From: Lelliottia wanjuensis
Lineage (GTDB): Bacteria; Pseudomonadota; Gammaproteobacteria; Enterobacterales; Enterobacteriaceae
Assembly: GCF_030238365.1 (NCBI RefSeq)
Contig: NZ_JASSOT010000064.1
Location: 186,001-250,000, forward strand
Length of the DNA: 64,000 nucleotides
Direction: 5' to 3'
Shown: one piece after another, positions 1-10,019 of the stretch
Layout of the letters: every line of letters begins with the position of its first letter
How positions within the stretch are numbered: the stretch's first letter is position 1
Made by a program: the position numbers and the translations under genes
The notes under the pieces: generated by a model
What the model was told of the DNA's origin: nothing
The model's database searches: none
What the model saw: only the letters and a program-made list of their open reading frames with translations

Positions 1-2216
<2,216 letters not shown>

Positions 2217-2222
2217 TTAGTC

Positions 2223-2284
2223 ACAATGCCCTGGAGGGAAGATCCGGTAAAGGATCTGACGGCGGCAAAGCGAGCCAGATCACA
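2223..2284 (-). promoter_or_regulatory. lac promoter with CRP site
   Basis: On the minus strand there is a CRP-like site at 2269-2284 (TGTGA, six bases, TCGCT), a -35 TTTACC at 2246-2251, 17 bp, and a weak -10 CATTGT at 2223-2228. The CRP centre lies about 70 bp from the operator centre, close to the roughly 72 bp of the E. coli lac promoter. A weak -10 behind a CRP site fits an activator-dependent promoter. Confidence 0.7.
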
Positions 2285-2290
2285 AAAGGA

Positions 2291-3358
2291 TTATTGCCGG
2301 GCCAGCTGCTCGGCCATCAGCGCCAGGGATTTCAGCTGCCGGGCCAGCGCTTCGCGGTCGGCCTGCTGCGGGGCGTGACGGGCGCTGGAGTGGCGCTCCA
2401 CCAGCGTGACCGGGAGCTGCGTTTGCCAGAGTGCATCCGTTGATCCCGACAGCAGCCACTCGACGCTGCGCTCTCCGGCAACACGAAAGGCCTGGCGGAC
2501 GGTGGTCAGCGGCGGAGAGAACCAGGCGCTGTCGGCCGTATCATCAAACCCCACGACCGAAATCTGCCCCGGAACCGCCACTCCTTTTTCCGCGCAGGCG
2601 CGCATCACGCCGAGCGCCATCTGATCGTTCGCCACCAGAATGGCATCAGGAAGCGTGCTACCCGCCAGCAGCTGATGGCCTTTTTCATACCCGGATGCCG
2701 CGCTCCAGTCGCCATGAGCAATCGCGCACGGCACAAGATTGTCCTGCGCCAGCCGCGCCTGCCAGCCCGCGAGACGCGCGCGCGACGAGACCGAGCTTTC
2801 TGGCCCGCTGAGCAAGGCTATCCGCCGGTGCCCGAGCGAAAGCAGATGCTCCGCGCCGAGCGTCGCGCCCTGCTCCGCATCAAACGCCAGACGATGCACT
2901 TTCGCTTCGGGGGAGACATCAAAGAATAAAACCGGCACCGGCGCGGCCAGCTGACGAATGTGCTCAGCTTGCGGATCGTCGAGCGGAACGTTGACCAGCA
3001 ACCCTTCCACGCGCTGGGCCAGCAGTTCTTGCAGGGCCGCCTGACAGCGTTCGGGATGCTCCACCATCGAAATCAGCACGCTGGCTCCGCACTCGCCCGC
3101 GCGGGATTTCACCGCCGAGGCAATTTGCGACGGCGCATGCAGCGCCAGGTCGGTGGTGATCAGCCCCAGCGTGCGGGTGCGTTTCCCGGCGAGCTGCTGT
3201 GCGCCACGGTTGGGGACGTAGTGCAGTTCCGCCATCGCCTGCTGCACCTTTTCCCGGGTGCGGGCGGAGACGTGCTCCGCATCGTTAATCACGCGGGAGA
3301 CGGTCTGATAGGAAACGCCCGCCAGGCGGGCAACGTCATAGAGAGTGATGGCTTTCAT
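2291..3358 (-). CDS. lacI: lac repressor LacI
   Basis: DNA-binding repressor of lacZ, released by allolactose. The protein has 355 residues against 360 in E. coli. It begins MKAITLYDVARLAGVSYQTV, with recognition helix residues Tyr17, Gln18 and Arg22 as in E. coli LacI, which fits the operator half-site seen here. The hinge helix (NRGAQQLAGKRTRTLG) and the sugar-binding core (LVANDQMALG, VVGFDDT) follow, then a C-terminal leucine-rich helix (LARQLKSLALMAEQLARQ) of the tetramerising kind. The gene lies 104 bp upstream of lacZ on the same strand. A second operator copy lies just upstream of lacI, suggesting autoregulation and looping. Confidence 0.95.
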   Translation of the reverse strand: MKAITLYDVARLAGVSYQTVSRVINDAEHVSARTREKVQQAMAELHYVPNRGAQQLAGKRTRTLGLITTDLALHAPSQIASAVKSRAGECGASVLISMVEHPERCQAALQELLAQRVEGLLVNVPLDDPQAEHIRQLAAPVPVLFFDVSPEAKVHRLAFDAEQGATLGAEHLLSLGHRRIALLSGPESSVSSRARLAGWQARLAQDNLVPCAIAHGDWSAASGYEKGHQLLAGSTLPDAILVANDQMALGVMRACAEKGVAVPGQISVVGFDDTADSAWFSPPLTTVRQAFRVAGERSVEWLLSGSTDALWQTQLPVTLVERHSSARHAPQQADREALARQLKSLALMAEQLARQ

Positions 3359-3415
3359 GCTTTCAGTATCGCAACGGAAGATGCCGGTATTCTGGCACAG
3401 CGCGGCTGTTAAAGC

Positions 3416-3432
3416 ATGTGAGCGCTTCGCAA
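3416..3432. promoter_or_regulatory. auxiliary lac operator upstream of lacI
   Basis: ATGTGAGCGCTTCGCAA matches the O1-like site at 2198-2214 in 16 of 17 positions. It lies 58 bp before the lacI start and directly against the stop of the neighbouring yczE-like gene. Its centre is 1,218 bp from the promoter-proximal operator, a whole number of 10.5-bp turns (116). Confidence 0.75.
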
Positions 3433-3433
3433 A

Positions 3434-4045
3434 TTAAACAATTCGCTCCGGCTCTGGCGCGAGTATCACCTGTGGCTTCTGACGAAACCACGGCAGGCAG
3501 ATCTGGATCAGTGGCCCGATGGCGAGGGCGTAGAGCACGGTTCCCACGCCGAAGGTGCCGCCGAGCACGCAGCCAATCAGCAGGACGGACACTTCAATCG
3601 CGGTACGCACGCTGCGCACCGACCAGCCGGTGCGGGCGTTGATCCCGGTCATCAGGCCGTCGCGCGGGCCGGAGCCAAAGCCGGCGCCAATGTACATTCC
3701 GGTCGCCAGGGCGTTCACCACCACGGCGGAGATCAGCAGCGCACTGCGCGCCACCAGCGAGCTCATCTCAGGCAGCAGCGACAGCGATGCATCGGCGGCC
3801 AGACCAATGACAATCACGTTACTGATGGTGCCCAGCCCCGGACGCTGGCGCAGGGGGATCCAGAACAGCAGCACGGCTGCGCCGGTCAAAATCATCACCG
3901 TGCCGATGTCCATCGCCAGCAGGCGGGCGACGCCCAGGTGAAACACGTTCCACGGGTCAGCACCGAGATCGGCGCGGACGAACATCGCGGTAGAAAGGCC
4001 GTAAAATCCCAGTCCGACGTAAAGTTGCAGTAAGCGACGCAGCAT
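3434..4045 (-). CDS. YczE/YitT-like integral membrane protein
   Basis: Membrane protein of 203 residues with about five or six hydrophobic segments (for example LLQLYVGLGFYGLSTAMF, ISAVVVNALATGMYIGAGFG, YALAIGPLIQICL) and the conserved loops RADLGADPWNVFHLG and GSGPRDGLM typical of the YczE family. Its biochemical role is unknown. The start at 4045 has a GGAG ribosome binding site eight bases upstream. It is transcribed divergently from the MocR-type regulator 48 bp away. YczE genes are often found beside MocR regulators of the YczR type, so the regulator probably controls this gene. Confidence 0.75.
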   Translation of the reverse strand: MLRRLLQLYVGLGFYGLSTAMFVRADLGADPWNVFHLGVARLLAMDIGTVMILTGAAVLLFWIPLRQRPGLGTISNVIVIGLAADASLSLLPEMSSLVARSALLISAVVVNALATGMYIGAGFGSGPRDGLMTGINARTGWSVRSVRTAIEVSVLLIGCVLGGTFGVGTVLYALAIGPLIQICLPWFRQKPQVILAPEPERIV

Positions 4046-4093
4046 TATTTTTCTCCAGCAGGTTATGCTTTCATCCTGGCGGAAAATGGCTCT

Positions 4094-5551
4094 ATGATTA
4101 ATGTCCAGTTTTCAAATAGTGGACTGCATATGTCATCACGTCGTTTCGGTAGTCAGTCTCTGGTGCGCCTGTTAGGCCACTGGCAACAGCCCTCTTCCCG
4201 CACTCCGCTCTGGCGTCAGCTGGCGGACGCGCTGCGCCTGCTGATCCTTGATGGACGGCTGGCCCTGGATACGCGTCTGCCCGGCGAACGTGAGCTGGCG
4301 GCAGCGCTTACGGTGAGTCGCACGACCGTCAGCAGCGCGCTGGCGCATCTGCGCGACGCCGGGTATCTGGAGAGTCGCCACGGCAGCGGTTCGCGCATTA
4401 TTCTCCCGGACAGCCATGCCGTCCCGACGCGGGCGGCGGCAAGCGTAGCGCTGGATCTCTCAACCGCCGCCCTCAGCGCCGGGCCGGAAATTCACCAGGC
4501 CTACACCCACGCGCTCACCGCCATGACCCAGCATCTCTCGCAGACGGGTTATGACCAGTTGGGCTTGCCGGAGCTGCGTGAAACCATCGCCGCACGCTAC
4601 TGCTCGCGCGGGCTGCCGACGCGGGCCGATGAAATCATGGTGGTCAACGGCGCGGTCAGCGGGCTGGCGCTAGTGCTGCGGATGTTGACCGGACCGGGCG
4701 ATCGGGTGGTGGTAGATCATCCCACTTACCCGCTGGCGATTGCGGCGATCCAGGGCGCGTCCTGCCGCCCCGTCGGCGTGGCGCTCCCGGAATCGGGCTG
4801 GGACACGGACGGATTTGCCGCCACGCTGGCGCAAACCGCGCCGCGTCTGGCCTATCTGATGCCAGATTTTCATAATCCGACCGGACGCTGCATGGACGTT
4901 GCCACCCGCCAGATCATCGCTGATATCGCCGCGCAAACTCGTACTACGCTGGTGGTGGACGAAACCATGGTCGATCTGTGGTTTGATGCCCCGCCGCCCC
5001 CGCCGCTGGCGGCGTTTAACCCGCAGGCCAACATTATTACCCTCGGTTCGGCGGGGAAAAGCTTTTGGGGTGGCCTGCGGCTGGGGTGGATCCGCGCCTC
5101 ATCGCGCACCATTGCGACGCTTGCCCAGACGCGCGATACCCTCGATTTGGGCTCGCCGATGCTGGAACAGCTGGCGACGCTGTGGTTGATTGAACACTCA
5201 GACGCGTTTCTGCCCGCAAGAAGACAGATGCTGACGGAACGCCGCGACCGCTGCGGCGCGTTAATGCGCGAGCATTTTCCTGAATGGCGTTTTCATGAGC
5301 CACAAGGGGGACTGTCGTATTGGGTGGAGCTGCCGGGCAGGGTCGCCACACAGTTTGGCGCACGAGCGGAGACGCTGGGGATTCATCTGGGAACCGGAAC
5401 GCGATTTGGTCTTTCAGGGGCCTTTGACCGCTATCTGCGGATGCCTTTCTCAATGGATTCGGCAGAGCTGGAAAATGCGCTGCTGCGAATTAAACCCTTA
5501 TGGACCACATTGAATAAAAGCGACAGTTTTTTAAAACGCGGCGTTATATAA
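4094..5551 (+). CDS. MocR-type (GntR/aminotransferase fusion) transcriptional regulator, YczR-like
   Basis: Transcription factor of 485 residues. An N-terminal GntR winged helix (about residues 35-100, with LPGERELAAALTVSRTTVSS) is joined to a fold-type I aminotransferase domain. The latter shows HPTYP, the NPTG motif (DFHNPTGRCMD), DETMVDLWFD, and the PLP lysine Lys322 in SAGKSFWGGLRLGW. Such proteins sense PLP or a PLP adduct and control vitamin B6, amine or amino-acid genes; the effector here is unknown. An alternative start at 4130 (MSSRRFGSQSLVRLL) is at least as likely, since an inverted repeat at 4103-4124 would then be operator DNA. Divergent from the YczE-like gene. Confidence 0.85.
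   Translation: MINVQFSNSGLHMSSRRFGSQSLVRLLGHWQQPSSRTPLWRQLADALRLLILDGRLALDTRLPGERELAAALTVSRTTVSSALAHLRDAGYLESRHGSGSRIILPDSHAVPTRAAASVALDLSTAALSAGPEIHQAYTHALTAMTQHLSQTGYDQLGLPELRETIAARYCSRGLPTRADEIMVVNGAVSGLALVLRMLTGPGDRVVVDHPTYPLAIAAIQGASCRPVGVALPESGWDTDGFAATLAQTAPRLAYLMPDFHNPTGRCMDVATRQIIADIAAQTRTTLVVDETMVDLWFDAPPPPPLAAFNPQANIITLGSAGKSFWGGLRLGWIRASSRTIATLAQTRDTLDLGSPMLEQLATLWLIEHSDAFLPARRQMLTERRDRCGALMREHFPEWRFHEPQGGLSYWVELPGRVATQFGARAETLGIHLGTGTRFGLSGAFDRYLRMPFSMDSAELENALLRIKPLWTTLNKSDSFLKRGVI
4103..4124. promoter_or_regulatory. inverted repeat between the divergent yczE-like and mocR genes
   Basis: GTCCA, twelve bases, TGGAC. It lies after the first but before the second possible start of the MocR gene. 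Candidate operator for the MocR protein; short arms make this tentative. Confidence 0.35.
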
Positions 5552-5565
5552 CCGGGTGAGAAATA

Positions 5566-5601
5566 AAAACTGCTGGCTGCAACATTGCAGTCAGCAGTTT
5601 T
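5566..5601. terminator. bidirectional terminator between mocR and the small gene pair
   Basis: Arms AAAACTGCTG and CAGCAGTTTT with a largely paired inner stem. A-runs and T-runs on the two sides let it serve both the plus-strand mocR gene and the minus-strand pair ending at 5615. Confidence 0.75.
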
Positions 5602-5614
5602 CACAGGTTTGTCA

Positions 5615-5830
5615 TCAGTGCTGAGGAGGGATCGGGAAACCTTTCAGAGAAATAACGAAATTTTCTCCTTCTTTCTTTATTTTTGCGCCCGTATCACACC
5701 AGTCAGACGCTATGCGAAAGAACTCATCACTTCCTACATTCCAGCCAAGACGTACGTGTTTCACATAGCCTGAACGCAGCAGGTCGCAGGCCTCTTTGTA
5801 GTCATTGGCGGTAGACAGTTGTTGTTTCAT
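5615..5830 (-). CDS. small protein of unknown function, second gene of an overlapping pair
   Basis: A 71-residue protein I do not recognise. It is soluble and begins MKQQLSTANDYKEACDLLRS. The C-terminal half (FFRIASDWCDTGAKIKKEG, then FVISLKG) loosely recalls the second half of the TusA/SirA fold, with the pattern helix, WC, small residue, strand, final I-x-LK, but the N-terminal CPxP motif of that family is missing. Its ATG overlaps the stop of the upstream gene (ATGA), so the two are translationally coupled. This order (RHH-like protein first, unknown protein second) is that of a type II toxin-antitoxin unit, but no toxin family can be named. Confidence 0.6.
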   Translation of the reverse strand: MKQQLSTANDYKEACDLLRSGYVKHVRLGWNVGSDEFFRIASDWCDTGAKIKKEGENFVISLKGFPIPPQH

Positions 5831-6078
5831 TTTCTCTTCTTCAGAAGTTTGCGTAGAGCTTTGATTTCTTTAGGAGTAAAAGGAGAAACACTCTCTTCTT
5901 CCGTATGCTGATTATCAATATCCTCTTCCGATACTCCCGCCTCTTCTGCTGCTTCAAACGCCAGCAGCAGCAGTTTTTCTGTCGTGACGCTTAAATTCTC
6001 ATTATTCACTTCAGCATAATGGCGAAGTCTTTCTTTTAGCGCTTCATCAATTTTTACGTTTAAGACTGCAGTTGCCAT
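5827..6078 (-). CDS. ribbon-helix-helix-like small DNA-binding protein
   Basis: An 83-residue protein. Residues 1-45 (TAVLNVKIDEALKERLRHYA, then a second helix EKLLLLAFEAAEEA) have the strand-helix-helix pattern of ribbon-helix-helix repressors and antitoxins. An acidic linker (EEDIDNQHTEEE) and a basic tail (PKEIKALRKLLKKRK) follow. The start has an AAGGGA ribosome binding site. The stop overlaps the start of the next gene. A perfect 11-bp palindrome lies 20 bp upstream, where an autoregulator could bind. The upstream DNA is AT-rich relative to its neighbours. Role as an antitoxin or autorepressor is inferred from fold pattern and layout only. Confidence 0.65.
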   Translation of the reverse strand: MATAVLNVKIDEALKERLRHYAEVNNENLSVTTEKLLLLAFEAAEEAGVSEEDIDNQHTEEESVSPFTPKEIKALRKLLKKRK

Positions 6079-6097
6079 GTTTGTGACTTCCCTTCGG

Positions 6098-6108
6098 AAT
6101 AAGTTATT
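6098..6108. promoter_or_regulatory. palindrome upstream of the small RHH gene
   Basis: AATAAGTTATT is a perfect palindrome about 20 bp upstream of the RHH-like gene, next to the repeated text TTATTTATTTAA. Candidate autoregulatory operator. AT-rich palindromes occur often by chance, so confidence is low. Confidence 0.3.
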
Positions 6109-6315
6109 TATTTAATACACGAAGTTAGGGATGCAATCCACTGATATATTTTTTGCTTATGACCGAATAAAAACACCCCGACATTAATTTGCCAGTCTAT
6201 TATTACAGGTTTATGACAATATTATTTCAGTGCAATGAAGGATATATTACATATCCCTTTTAAATTCAGGGATAATATTTTTTTGAGGGAGAGAATTTTT
6301 CAGGGAGGCAGAAAT

Positions 6316-6429
6316 GGGTGGGGGCCCTGCCAGCTACATCCCGGCACACACGTCATCTGCCTTGGCTGCTTCCTTCCGGATCTGACCTGGTAAACAGAGT
6401 AGTGTTGCGGGAGAACCAACAGAGCCCCC
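6316..6429 (-). ncRNA. ffs: 4.5S RNA of the signal recognition particle
   Basis: A 114-base RNA on the minus strand, beginning GGGGGCTCTGTTGG and ending GGGCCCCCACCC, which pair as the long hairpin. The conserved Ffh-binding apical part is present (CAGGTCAGATCCGGAAGG, with the GGAA tetraloop, then AAGCAGCC). Length and sequence match E. coli 4.5S RNA with few changes. It forms the particle that targets inner-membrane proteins co-translationally. A short leader precedes the mature 5' end and is expected to be removed by RNase P. Confidence 0.97.
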
Positions 6430-6436
6430 ATTGAGA

Positions 6437-6494
6437 GCGTTGGCTGTTACCCAACGCGCTGGCGCATTATCACTGCACAGGATCGCAATTGCAA
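6437..6494 (-). promoter_or_regulatory. ffs promoter and leader hairpin
   Basis: On the minus strand: -35 TTGCAA (6489-6494), 17 bp, -10 GATAAT (6466-6471). The transcript leader of about 30 bases contains a perfect 7-bp inverted repeat, GCGTTGG/CCAACGC (6437-6443 and 6451-6457), just before the mature 4.5S 5' end. Such a leader fits RNase P processing. Confidence 0.75.
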
Positions 6495-6629
6495 GTTAAC
6501 CGCGACCGGATGCTGGTTTATTGCGCAAACCGTGAAAATAATCAGGTATTATACCTCTCCTTTTAGACCCGACATTCCCGCGCATGTTCCTTAACGTTCA
6601 ATCGCGATCTCTTCAACAGGAGTTCTCCC

Positions 6630-6941
6630 ATGGATGAACACGACTCTTTCCCCCAGCGGGTGTGGCAGATTATCGCCTCGATTCCGGAAGGCTATGTCAC
6701 CACCTACGGCGATGTGGCCCGGCTGGCGGGTTCTCCGCGCGCGGCGCGACAGGTGGGCGGCGTGCTGAAACGTCTGCCGGAAGGCAGTACCCTGCCGTGG
6801 TATCGGGTGGTGAATCGTCATGGCGAGATTTCTCTGACGGGCCCGGACTTGCAGCGTCAGCGGCAGGCATTACTCTCAGAAGGCGTTCAGGTATCGGGAA
6901 AGGGCAAGATTGATATGCAGAAGTATCGCTGGATTTATTAA
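6630..6941 (+). CDS. atl: alkyltransferase-like protein Atl (YbaZ)
   Basis: Binds O6-alkylguanine in DNA and flags it for nucleotide excision repair, without alkyl transfer. The 103-residue protein carries the MGMT DNA-binding helix (GDVARLAGSPRAARQVGGVL) and the active-site loop, where the acceptor cysteine of PCHR is replaced by tryptophan (PWYRVVNRHGEIS); this defines the Atl family. The ATG at 6630 has CAGGAG eight bases upstream. E. coli YbaZ as annotated has some 25 further N-terminal residues, probably not translated here. Divergent from ffs. Confidence 0.92.
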   Translation: MDEHDSFPQRVWQIIASIPEGYVTTYGDVARLAGSPRAARQVGGVLKRLPEGSTLPWYRVVNRHGEISLTGPDLQRQRQALLSEGVQVSGKGKIDMQKYRWIY

Positions 6942-6942
6942 C

Positions 6943-6967
6943 TGCCCTCCCCGGTGAGGAGAGGGCA
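6943..6967. terminator. hairpin between convergent atl and ybaY
   Basis: TGCCCTC and GAGGGCA arms around an 11-base loop, between the two convergent stops. No strong T-run, so termination strength is uncertain. Confidence 0.5.
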
Positions 6968-6977
6968 AAGGTCAGGC

Positions 6978-7547
6978 TTAGTATTTTGTTGGAGCCGGAA
7001 CGGCAGAAGACGGGTTAACCTGCGTTGGTGAGGTTGACGGAACCGTCGTCGCGGCACCACCGCCCTGCTGCATCGGCACGGCAGTCTGCTGTACCGGAAC
7101 CAGCGTCAGATCGGCTTTGGTCCCACCTTCGTTGATCACCGGCTGTACCGTATCGGTGATAAACACCAGTTTGTCATTCACGGTAATCGCCGCACTCAGC
7201 AAGATGCGCGCCTTAGGCTGGATATCTGCCGGGTTAAACGGCAGCACGAAGCTGAACGGTGACTGTTTCCCTTCGGTACGGACCGCTTTCTGCGACAGTA
7301 CTTTAGACGGCGCATCCGCCAGTGAGGCATCAGACAGCGTCACGGTTAACACCGCATCCGGCGGCAGGGCCACTTTCTGGCGGATCCAAACGGTACCGGA
7401 AACGTTAGGTTGCTGCATGGTTGGCTGTGTCGTCGCCCCAGCTGCATTTGGGTTTGGCGCTGGCGTCTGGATATCTGCACTTTTATCCGCGCAGGCAGAC
7501 AGAGCAACGGCTACCGCTAAACCACTTAACATGTGCACGAGTTTCAT
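6978..7547 (-). CDS. ybaY: YbaY family lipoprotein
   Basis: A 189-residue predicted outer-membrane or periplasmic lipoprotein. The start at 7547 has AAGGAG seven bases upstream and gives a signal peptide MKLVHMLSGLAVAVALSAC with the lipobox LSAC. The body (SGTVWIRQKVALPPDAVLTV) is the YbaY/YscW-type beta domain seen in pilotin-like lipoproteins. The tail is rich in Gln, Thr, Pro and Ser. The function in E. coli is unproven. Longer upstream readings lack a ribosome binding site and would bury the signal peptide. Confidence 0.88.
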   Translation of the reverse strand: MKLVHMLSGLAVAVALSACADKSADIQTPAPNPNAAGATTQPTMQQPNVSGTVWIRQKVALPPDAVLTVTLSDASLADAPSKVLSQKAVRTEGKQSPFSFVLPFNPADIQPKARILLSAAITVNDKLVFITDTVQPVINEGGTKADLTLVPVQQTAVPMQQGGGAATTVPSTSPTQVNPSSAVPAPTKY

Positions 7548-7753
7548 TGAGTTCTCCTTATCATCAATGCACCAGCGGGATCGATCCCGCCAGGGGGTCG
7601 TTAACAAAAACATAACGTGACTAAGTGTGGCACAAATCACTTATATATGCCTGGATTCCACCGATTATTCAGATTATTGCACCCATCGGACCACTTTCCT
7701 TTTTACGTTATAATGACTCTATCTTTCGCTGTGGCGCTTTATTGAGGACGACT

Positions 7754-8614
7754 ATGAGTCAAGCACTGAACAATCTGCTGACATTACTGAATCTGGAAAA
7801 AATTGAAGAAGGACTCTTCCGCGGACAGAGCGAAGACCTCGGCTTACGCCAGGTTTTCGGCGGTCAGGTGGTCGGCCAGGCGCTGTATGCCGCCAAAGAG
7901 ACCGTGCCCGCAGACCGTCTGGTGCATTCGTTTCACAGCTATTTCTTACGCCCTGGCGACAGCGCGAAACCGATTATCTATGACGTCGAAGTACTGCGCG
8001 ACGGCAACAGCTTTAGCGCCCGTCGCGTCGCGGCCATTCAGAACGGTAAGCCGATTTTTTATATGACGGCCTCGTTCCAGGCACCGGAAAGCGGGTATGA
8101 GCATCAAAAAACGATGCCGCCAGCCCCGGCACCGGACGATCTGAAATCTGAAACCGATATCGCCCGCGCGCTGGCGCATCTGTTGCCGCCGCAGGTGAAA
8201 GAAAAATTCCTCTGCGATAAGCCGCTGGAGATCCGCCCGGTCGAGTTCCATAACCCGATGAAGGGTCACATCGCCGAGCCAAAACGTCAGGTGTGGATCC
8301 GTGCCAACGGTACGATGCCGCAGGATCTTCGCGTCCATCAGTATTTGCTGGGCTACGCGTCCGATTTCAACTTCCTGCCGGTGGCGCTGCAGCCGCACGG
8401 CGTCGGCTTCCTTGAAAAAGGGATGCAGGTCGCGACCATCGATCATTCCATGTGGTTCCACCGTCCGTTCGACATGAACGAGTGGCTGCTGTACAGCGTG
8501 GAAAGCACCTCGGCGTCGAGTGCGCGCGGGTTTGTGCGCGGGGAGTTTTATACTCAGGATGGCGTATTGGTGGCGTCGACGGTGCAGGAAGGGGTGATGC
8601 GCAATCGGGGGTGA
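7754..8614 (+). CDS. tesB: acyl-CoA thioesterase II
   Basis: Cleaves medium- and long-chain acyl-CoA to free fatty acid and CoA. The 286-residue protein has the E. coli length. It is a double hot-dog fold: an N-terminal half with [20 protein letters not shown] and FLRPGDS, and a C-terminal half with [18 protein letters not shown] and [20 protein letters not shown]. The start is the ATG at 7754, matching E. coli TesB. Convergent with amtB; a repeat-borne bidirectional terminator separates them. Confidence 0.96.
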   Translation: MSQALNNLLTLLNLEKIEEGLFRGQSEDLGLRQVFGGQVVGQALYAAKETVPADRLVHSFHSYFLRPGDSAKPIIYDVEVLRDGNSFSARRVAAIQNGKPIFYMTASFQAPESGYEHQKTMPPAPAPDDLKSETDIARALAHLLPPQVKEKFLCDKPLEIRPVEFHNPMKGHIAEPKRQVWIRANGTMPQDLRVHQYLLGYASDFNFLPVALQPHGVGFLEKGMQVATIDHSMWFHRPFDMNEWLLYSVESTSASSARGFVRGEFYTQDGVLVASTVQEGVMRNRG

Positions 8615-8617
8615 TTT

Positions 8618-8698
8618 GTGCGGTCTGATGCCCTCTCCAACTGGGAGAGGGAGAAAACACTAAAAACGGCAACTCTCGTTGCCGTTTTGCTTTTACCT
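8618..8698. repeat. intergenic repeat with bidirectional terminator, copy 1
   Basis: GTGCGGTCTGATGCCCTC, then an inverted pair CCCTCTCC/GGGAGAGGG, then a strong hairpin AAAACGGCAAC/GTTGCCGTTTT (8663-8673 and 8678-8688), then GCTTTTACCTT. The same modules in the same order occur at 55617-55733. The hairpin has A- and T-runs on both sides and serves both tesB and amtB. This copy lacks the right-hand end CAGGCCGCAC. Confidence 0.75.
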
Positions 8699-9984
8699 TA
8701 GGCGTTATACGCATTCTCGCCGTGGCTGTTCACATCCAGACCTTCGCGCTCCTGCTCTTCCGGTACGCGCAGGCCCACGGTCAGGTCAGCCAGTTTGTAG
8801 CCGATGAAGGCCACGACACCCGACCAGACGATGGTGAGGCCGATGCTTTCCAGCTGAACCAGCAGCTGATGACCCATGGTCACGCCTTCTGCGTAGCCCA
8901 CACCGCCGAGCGACGTGGCCGCAAAGATACCGGTCATGATGCAGCCTACGATCCCGCACACGCCGTGGACACCGAACACATCGCAAGGGTCATCCACGCG
9001 CAGAATACGTTTCAGCGCCGTGACGCCCCACAGACCCGCGAGACCGGAGACGAGACCAATCAGCAGCGCGCCGCCCACACCGACGTAACCGCACGCCGGG
9101 GTGATGCCAACCAGACCGGCAATCGCGCCGGAACAGGCACCCAGCAGAGAAGGCTTACCGCGCACCACCCACTCACCAAACACCCAGGAGAGGATTGCGC
9201 CAGCGGTTGCCACCACGGTGTTCACAAAGGCCAGCGCTGCGATTTCGTTAGCGGCACTCGCGGAACCAGCGTTGAAGCCGAACCAGCCAAAGTAAAGGAT
9301 TGCCGTACCGGTGAAGACCATCGGCAGGTTGTGCGGTTTGAACGCCTCTTTACCAAAGCCCACGCGTTTGCCAATCAGGTATGCCCCGACCAGGCCCGCG
9401 ACAGCCGCGTTAATGTGCACCACAGTACCGCCCGCGAAGTCCAGCGCGCCGTGTGACGCCAGCAGACCACCGCCCCAGACCATGTGCGCGATGGGCACAT
9501 AGGAGAGCGTCAGCCACACCACCACAAAAATCAGCACCGCGGAGAAGCGAATACGTTCTGCCAGCGCACCGACAATCAGACCGACGGTGATACAGGCGAA
9601 CGAGCCCTGGAACGCGACGTGAATGTACTGATAGAAGCTGCCCATCAGTGCGGTCAGCTGAATATTTTTCAGCATCGCCCAGTTAAAGTTGCCGAAGAAG
9701 GCGTTGCCCTCGCCGAAGGCCAGCGAGTAGCCATACACCACCCACAGGACGCACACCAGCGCGAAGGTCACCGCGACCTGCGTCAGCATGGACAGCACGT
9801 TCTTACCGCGGATCAGGCCGCCGTAAAACAGCGCGATGCCCGGAATGGTCATGAACAGCACCAGCGCGGTGCAGATCATCATAAAGGCGTTGTCTGCTTT
9901 GTCGGCCACCGCAGGAGCCGCCATCGCCAGGCCCGGCAGCAGTGCCAGAGACCCCAGAGCTGTTTTGATTGTTGATGTCTTCAT
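8698..9984 (-). CDS. amtB: ammonium channel AmtB
   Basis: Inner-membrane trimeric channel for ammonium. The 428-residue protein has the E. coli length. An N-terminal signal peptide (LALLPGLAMAAPAVADKADN) is followed by about 11 membrane helices. The pore histidines are visible in SYVPIAHMVWGGG and VFGVHGVCGIVG. The C-terminal tail (VGLRVPEEQEREGLDVNSHG) contacts GlnK. The start at 9984 matches E. coli. It is cotranscribed with glnK, 35 bp upstream, from a nitrogen-controlled sigma54 promoter. Confidence 0.97.
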   Translation of the reverse strand: MKTSTIKTALGSLALLPGLAMAAPAVADKADNAFMMICTALVLFMTIPGIALFYGGLIRGKNVLSMLTQVAVTFALVCVLWVVYGYSLAFGEGNAFFGNFNWAMLKNIQLTALMGSFYQYIHVAFQGSFACITVGLIVGALAERIRFSAVLIFVVVWLTLSYVPIAHMVWGGGLLASHGALDFAGGTVVHINAAVAGLVGAYLIGKRVGFGKEAFKPHNLPMVFTGTAILYFGWFGFNAGSASAANEIAALAFVNTVVATAGAILSWVFGEWVVRGKPSLLGACSGAIAGLVGITPACGYVGVGGALLIGLVSGLAGLWGVTALKRILRVDDPCDVFGVHGVCGIVGCIMTGIFAATSLGGVGYAEGVTMGHQLLVQLESIGLTIVWSGVVAFIGYKLADLTVGLRVPEEQEREGLDVNSHGENAYNA

Positions 9985-10019
9985 TTTCTCGATCCCTATC
10001 ACTGTGTGCCAGGAGTTAC

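Noticed and set aside
5585-5773. Small plus-strand frame opposite the 71-residue gene
   Set aside because: It begins inside the terminator, has no ribosome binding site, and overlaps a better supported coupled gene pair.
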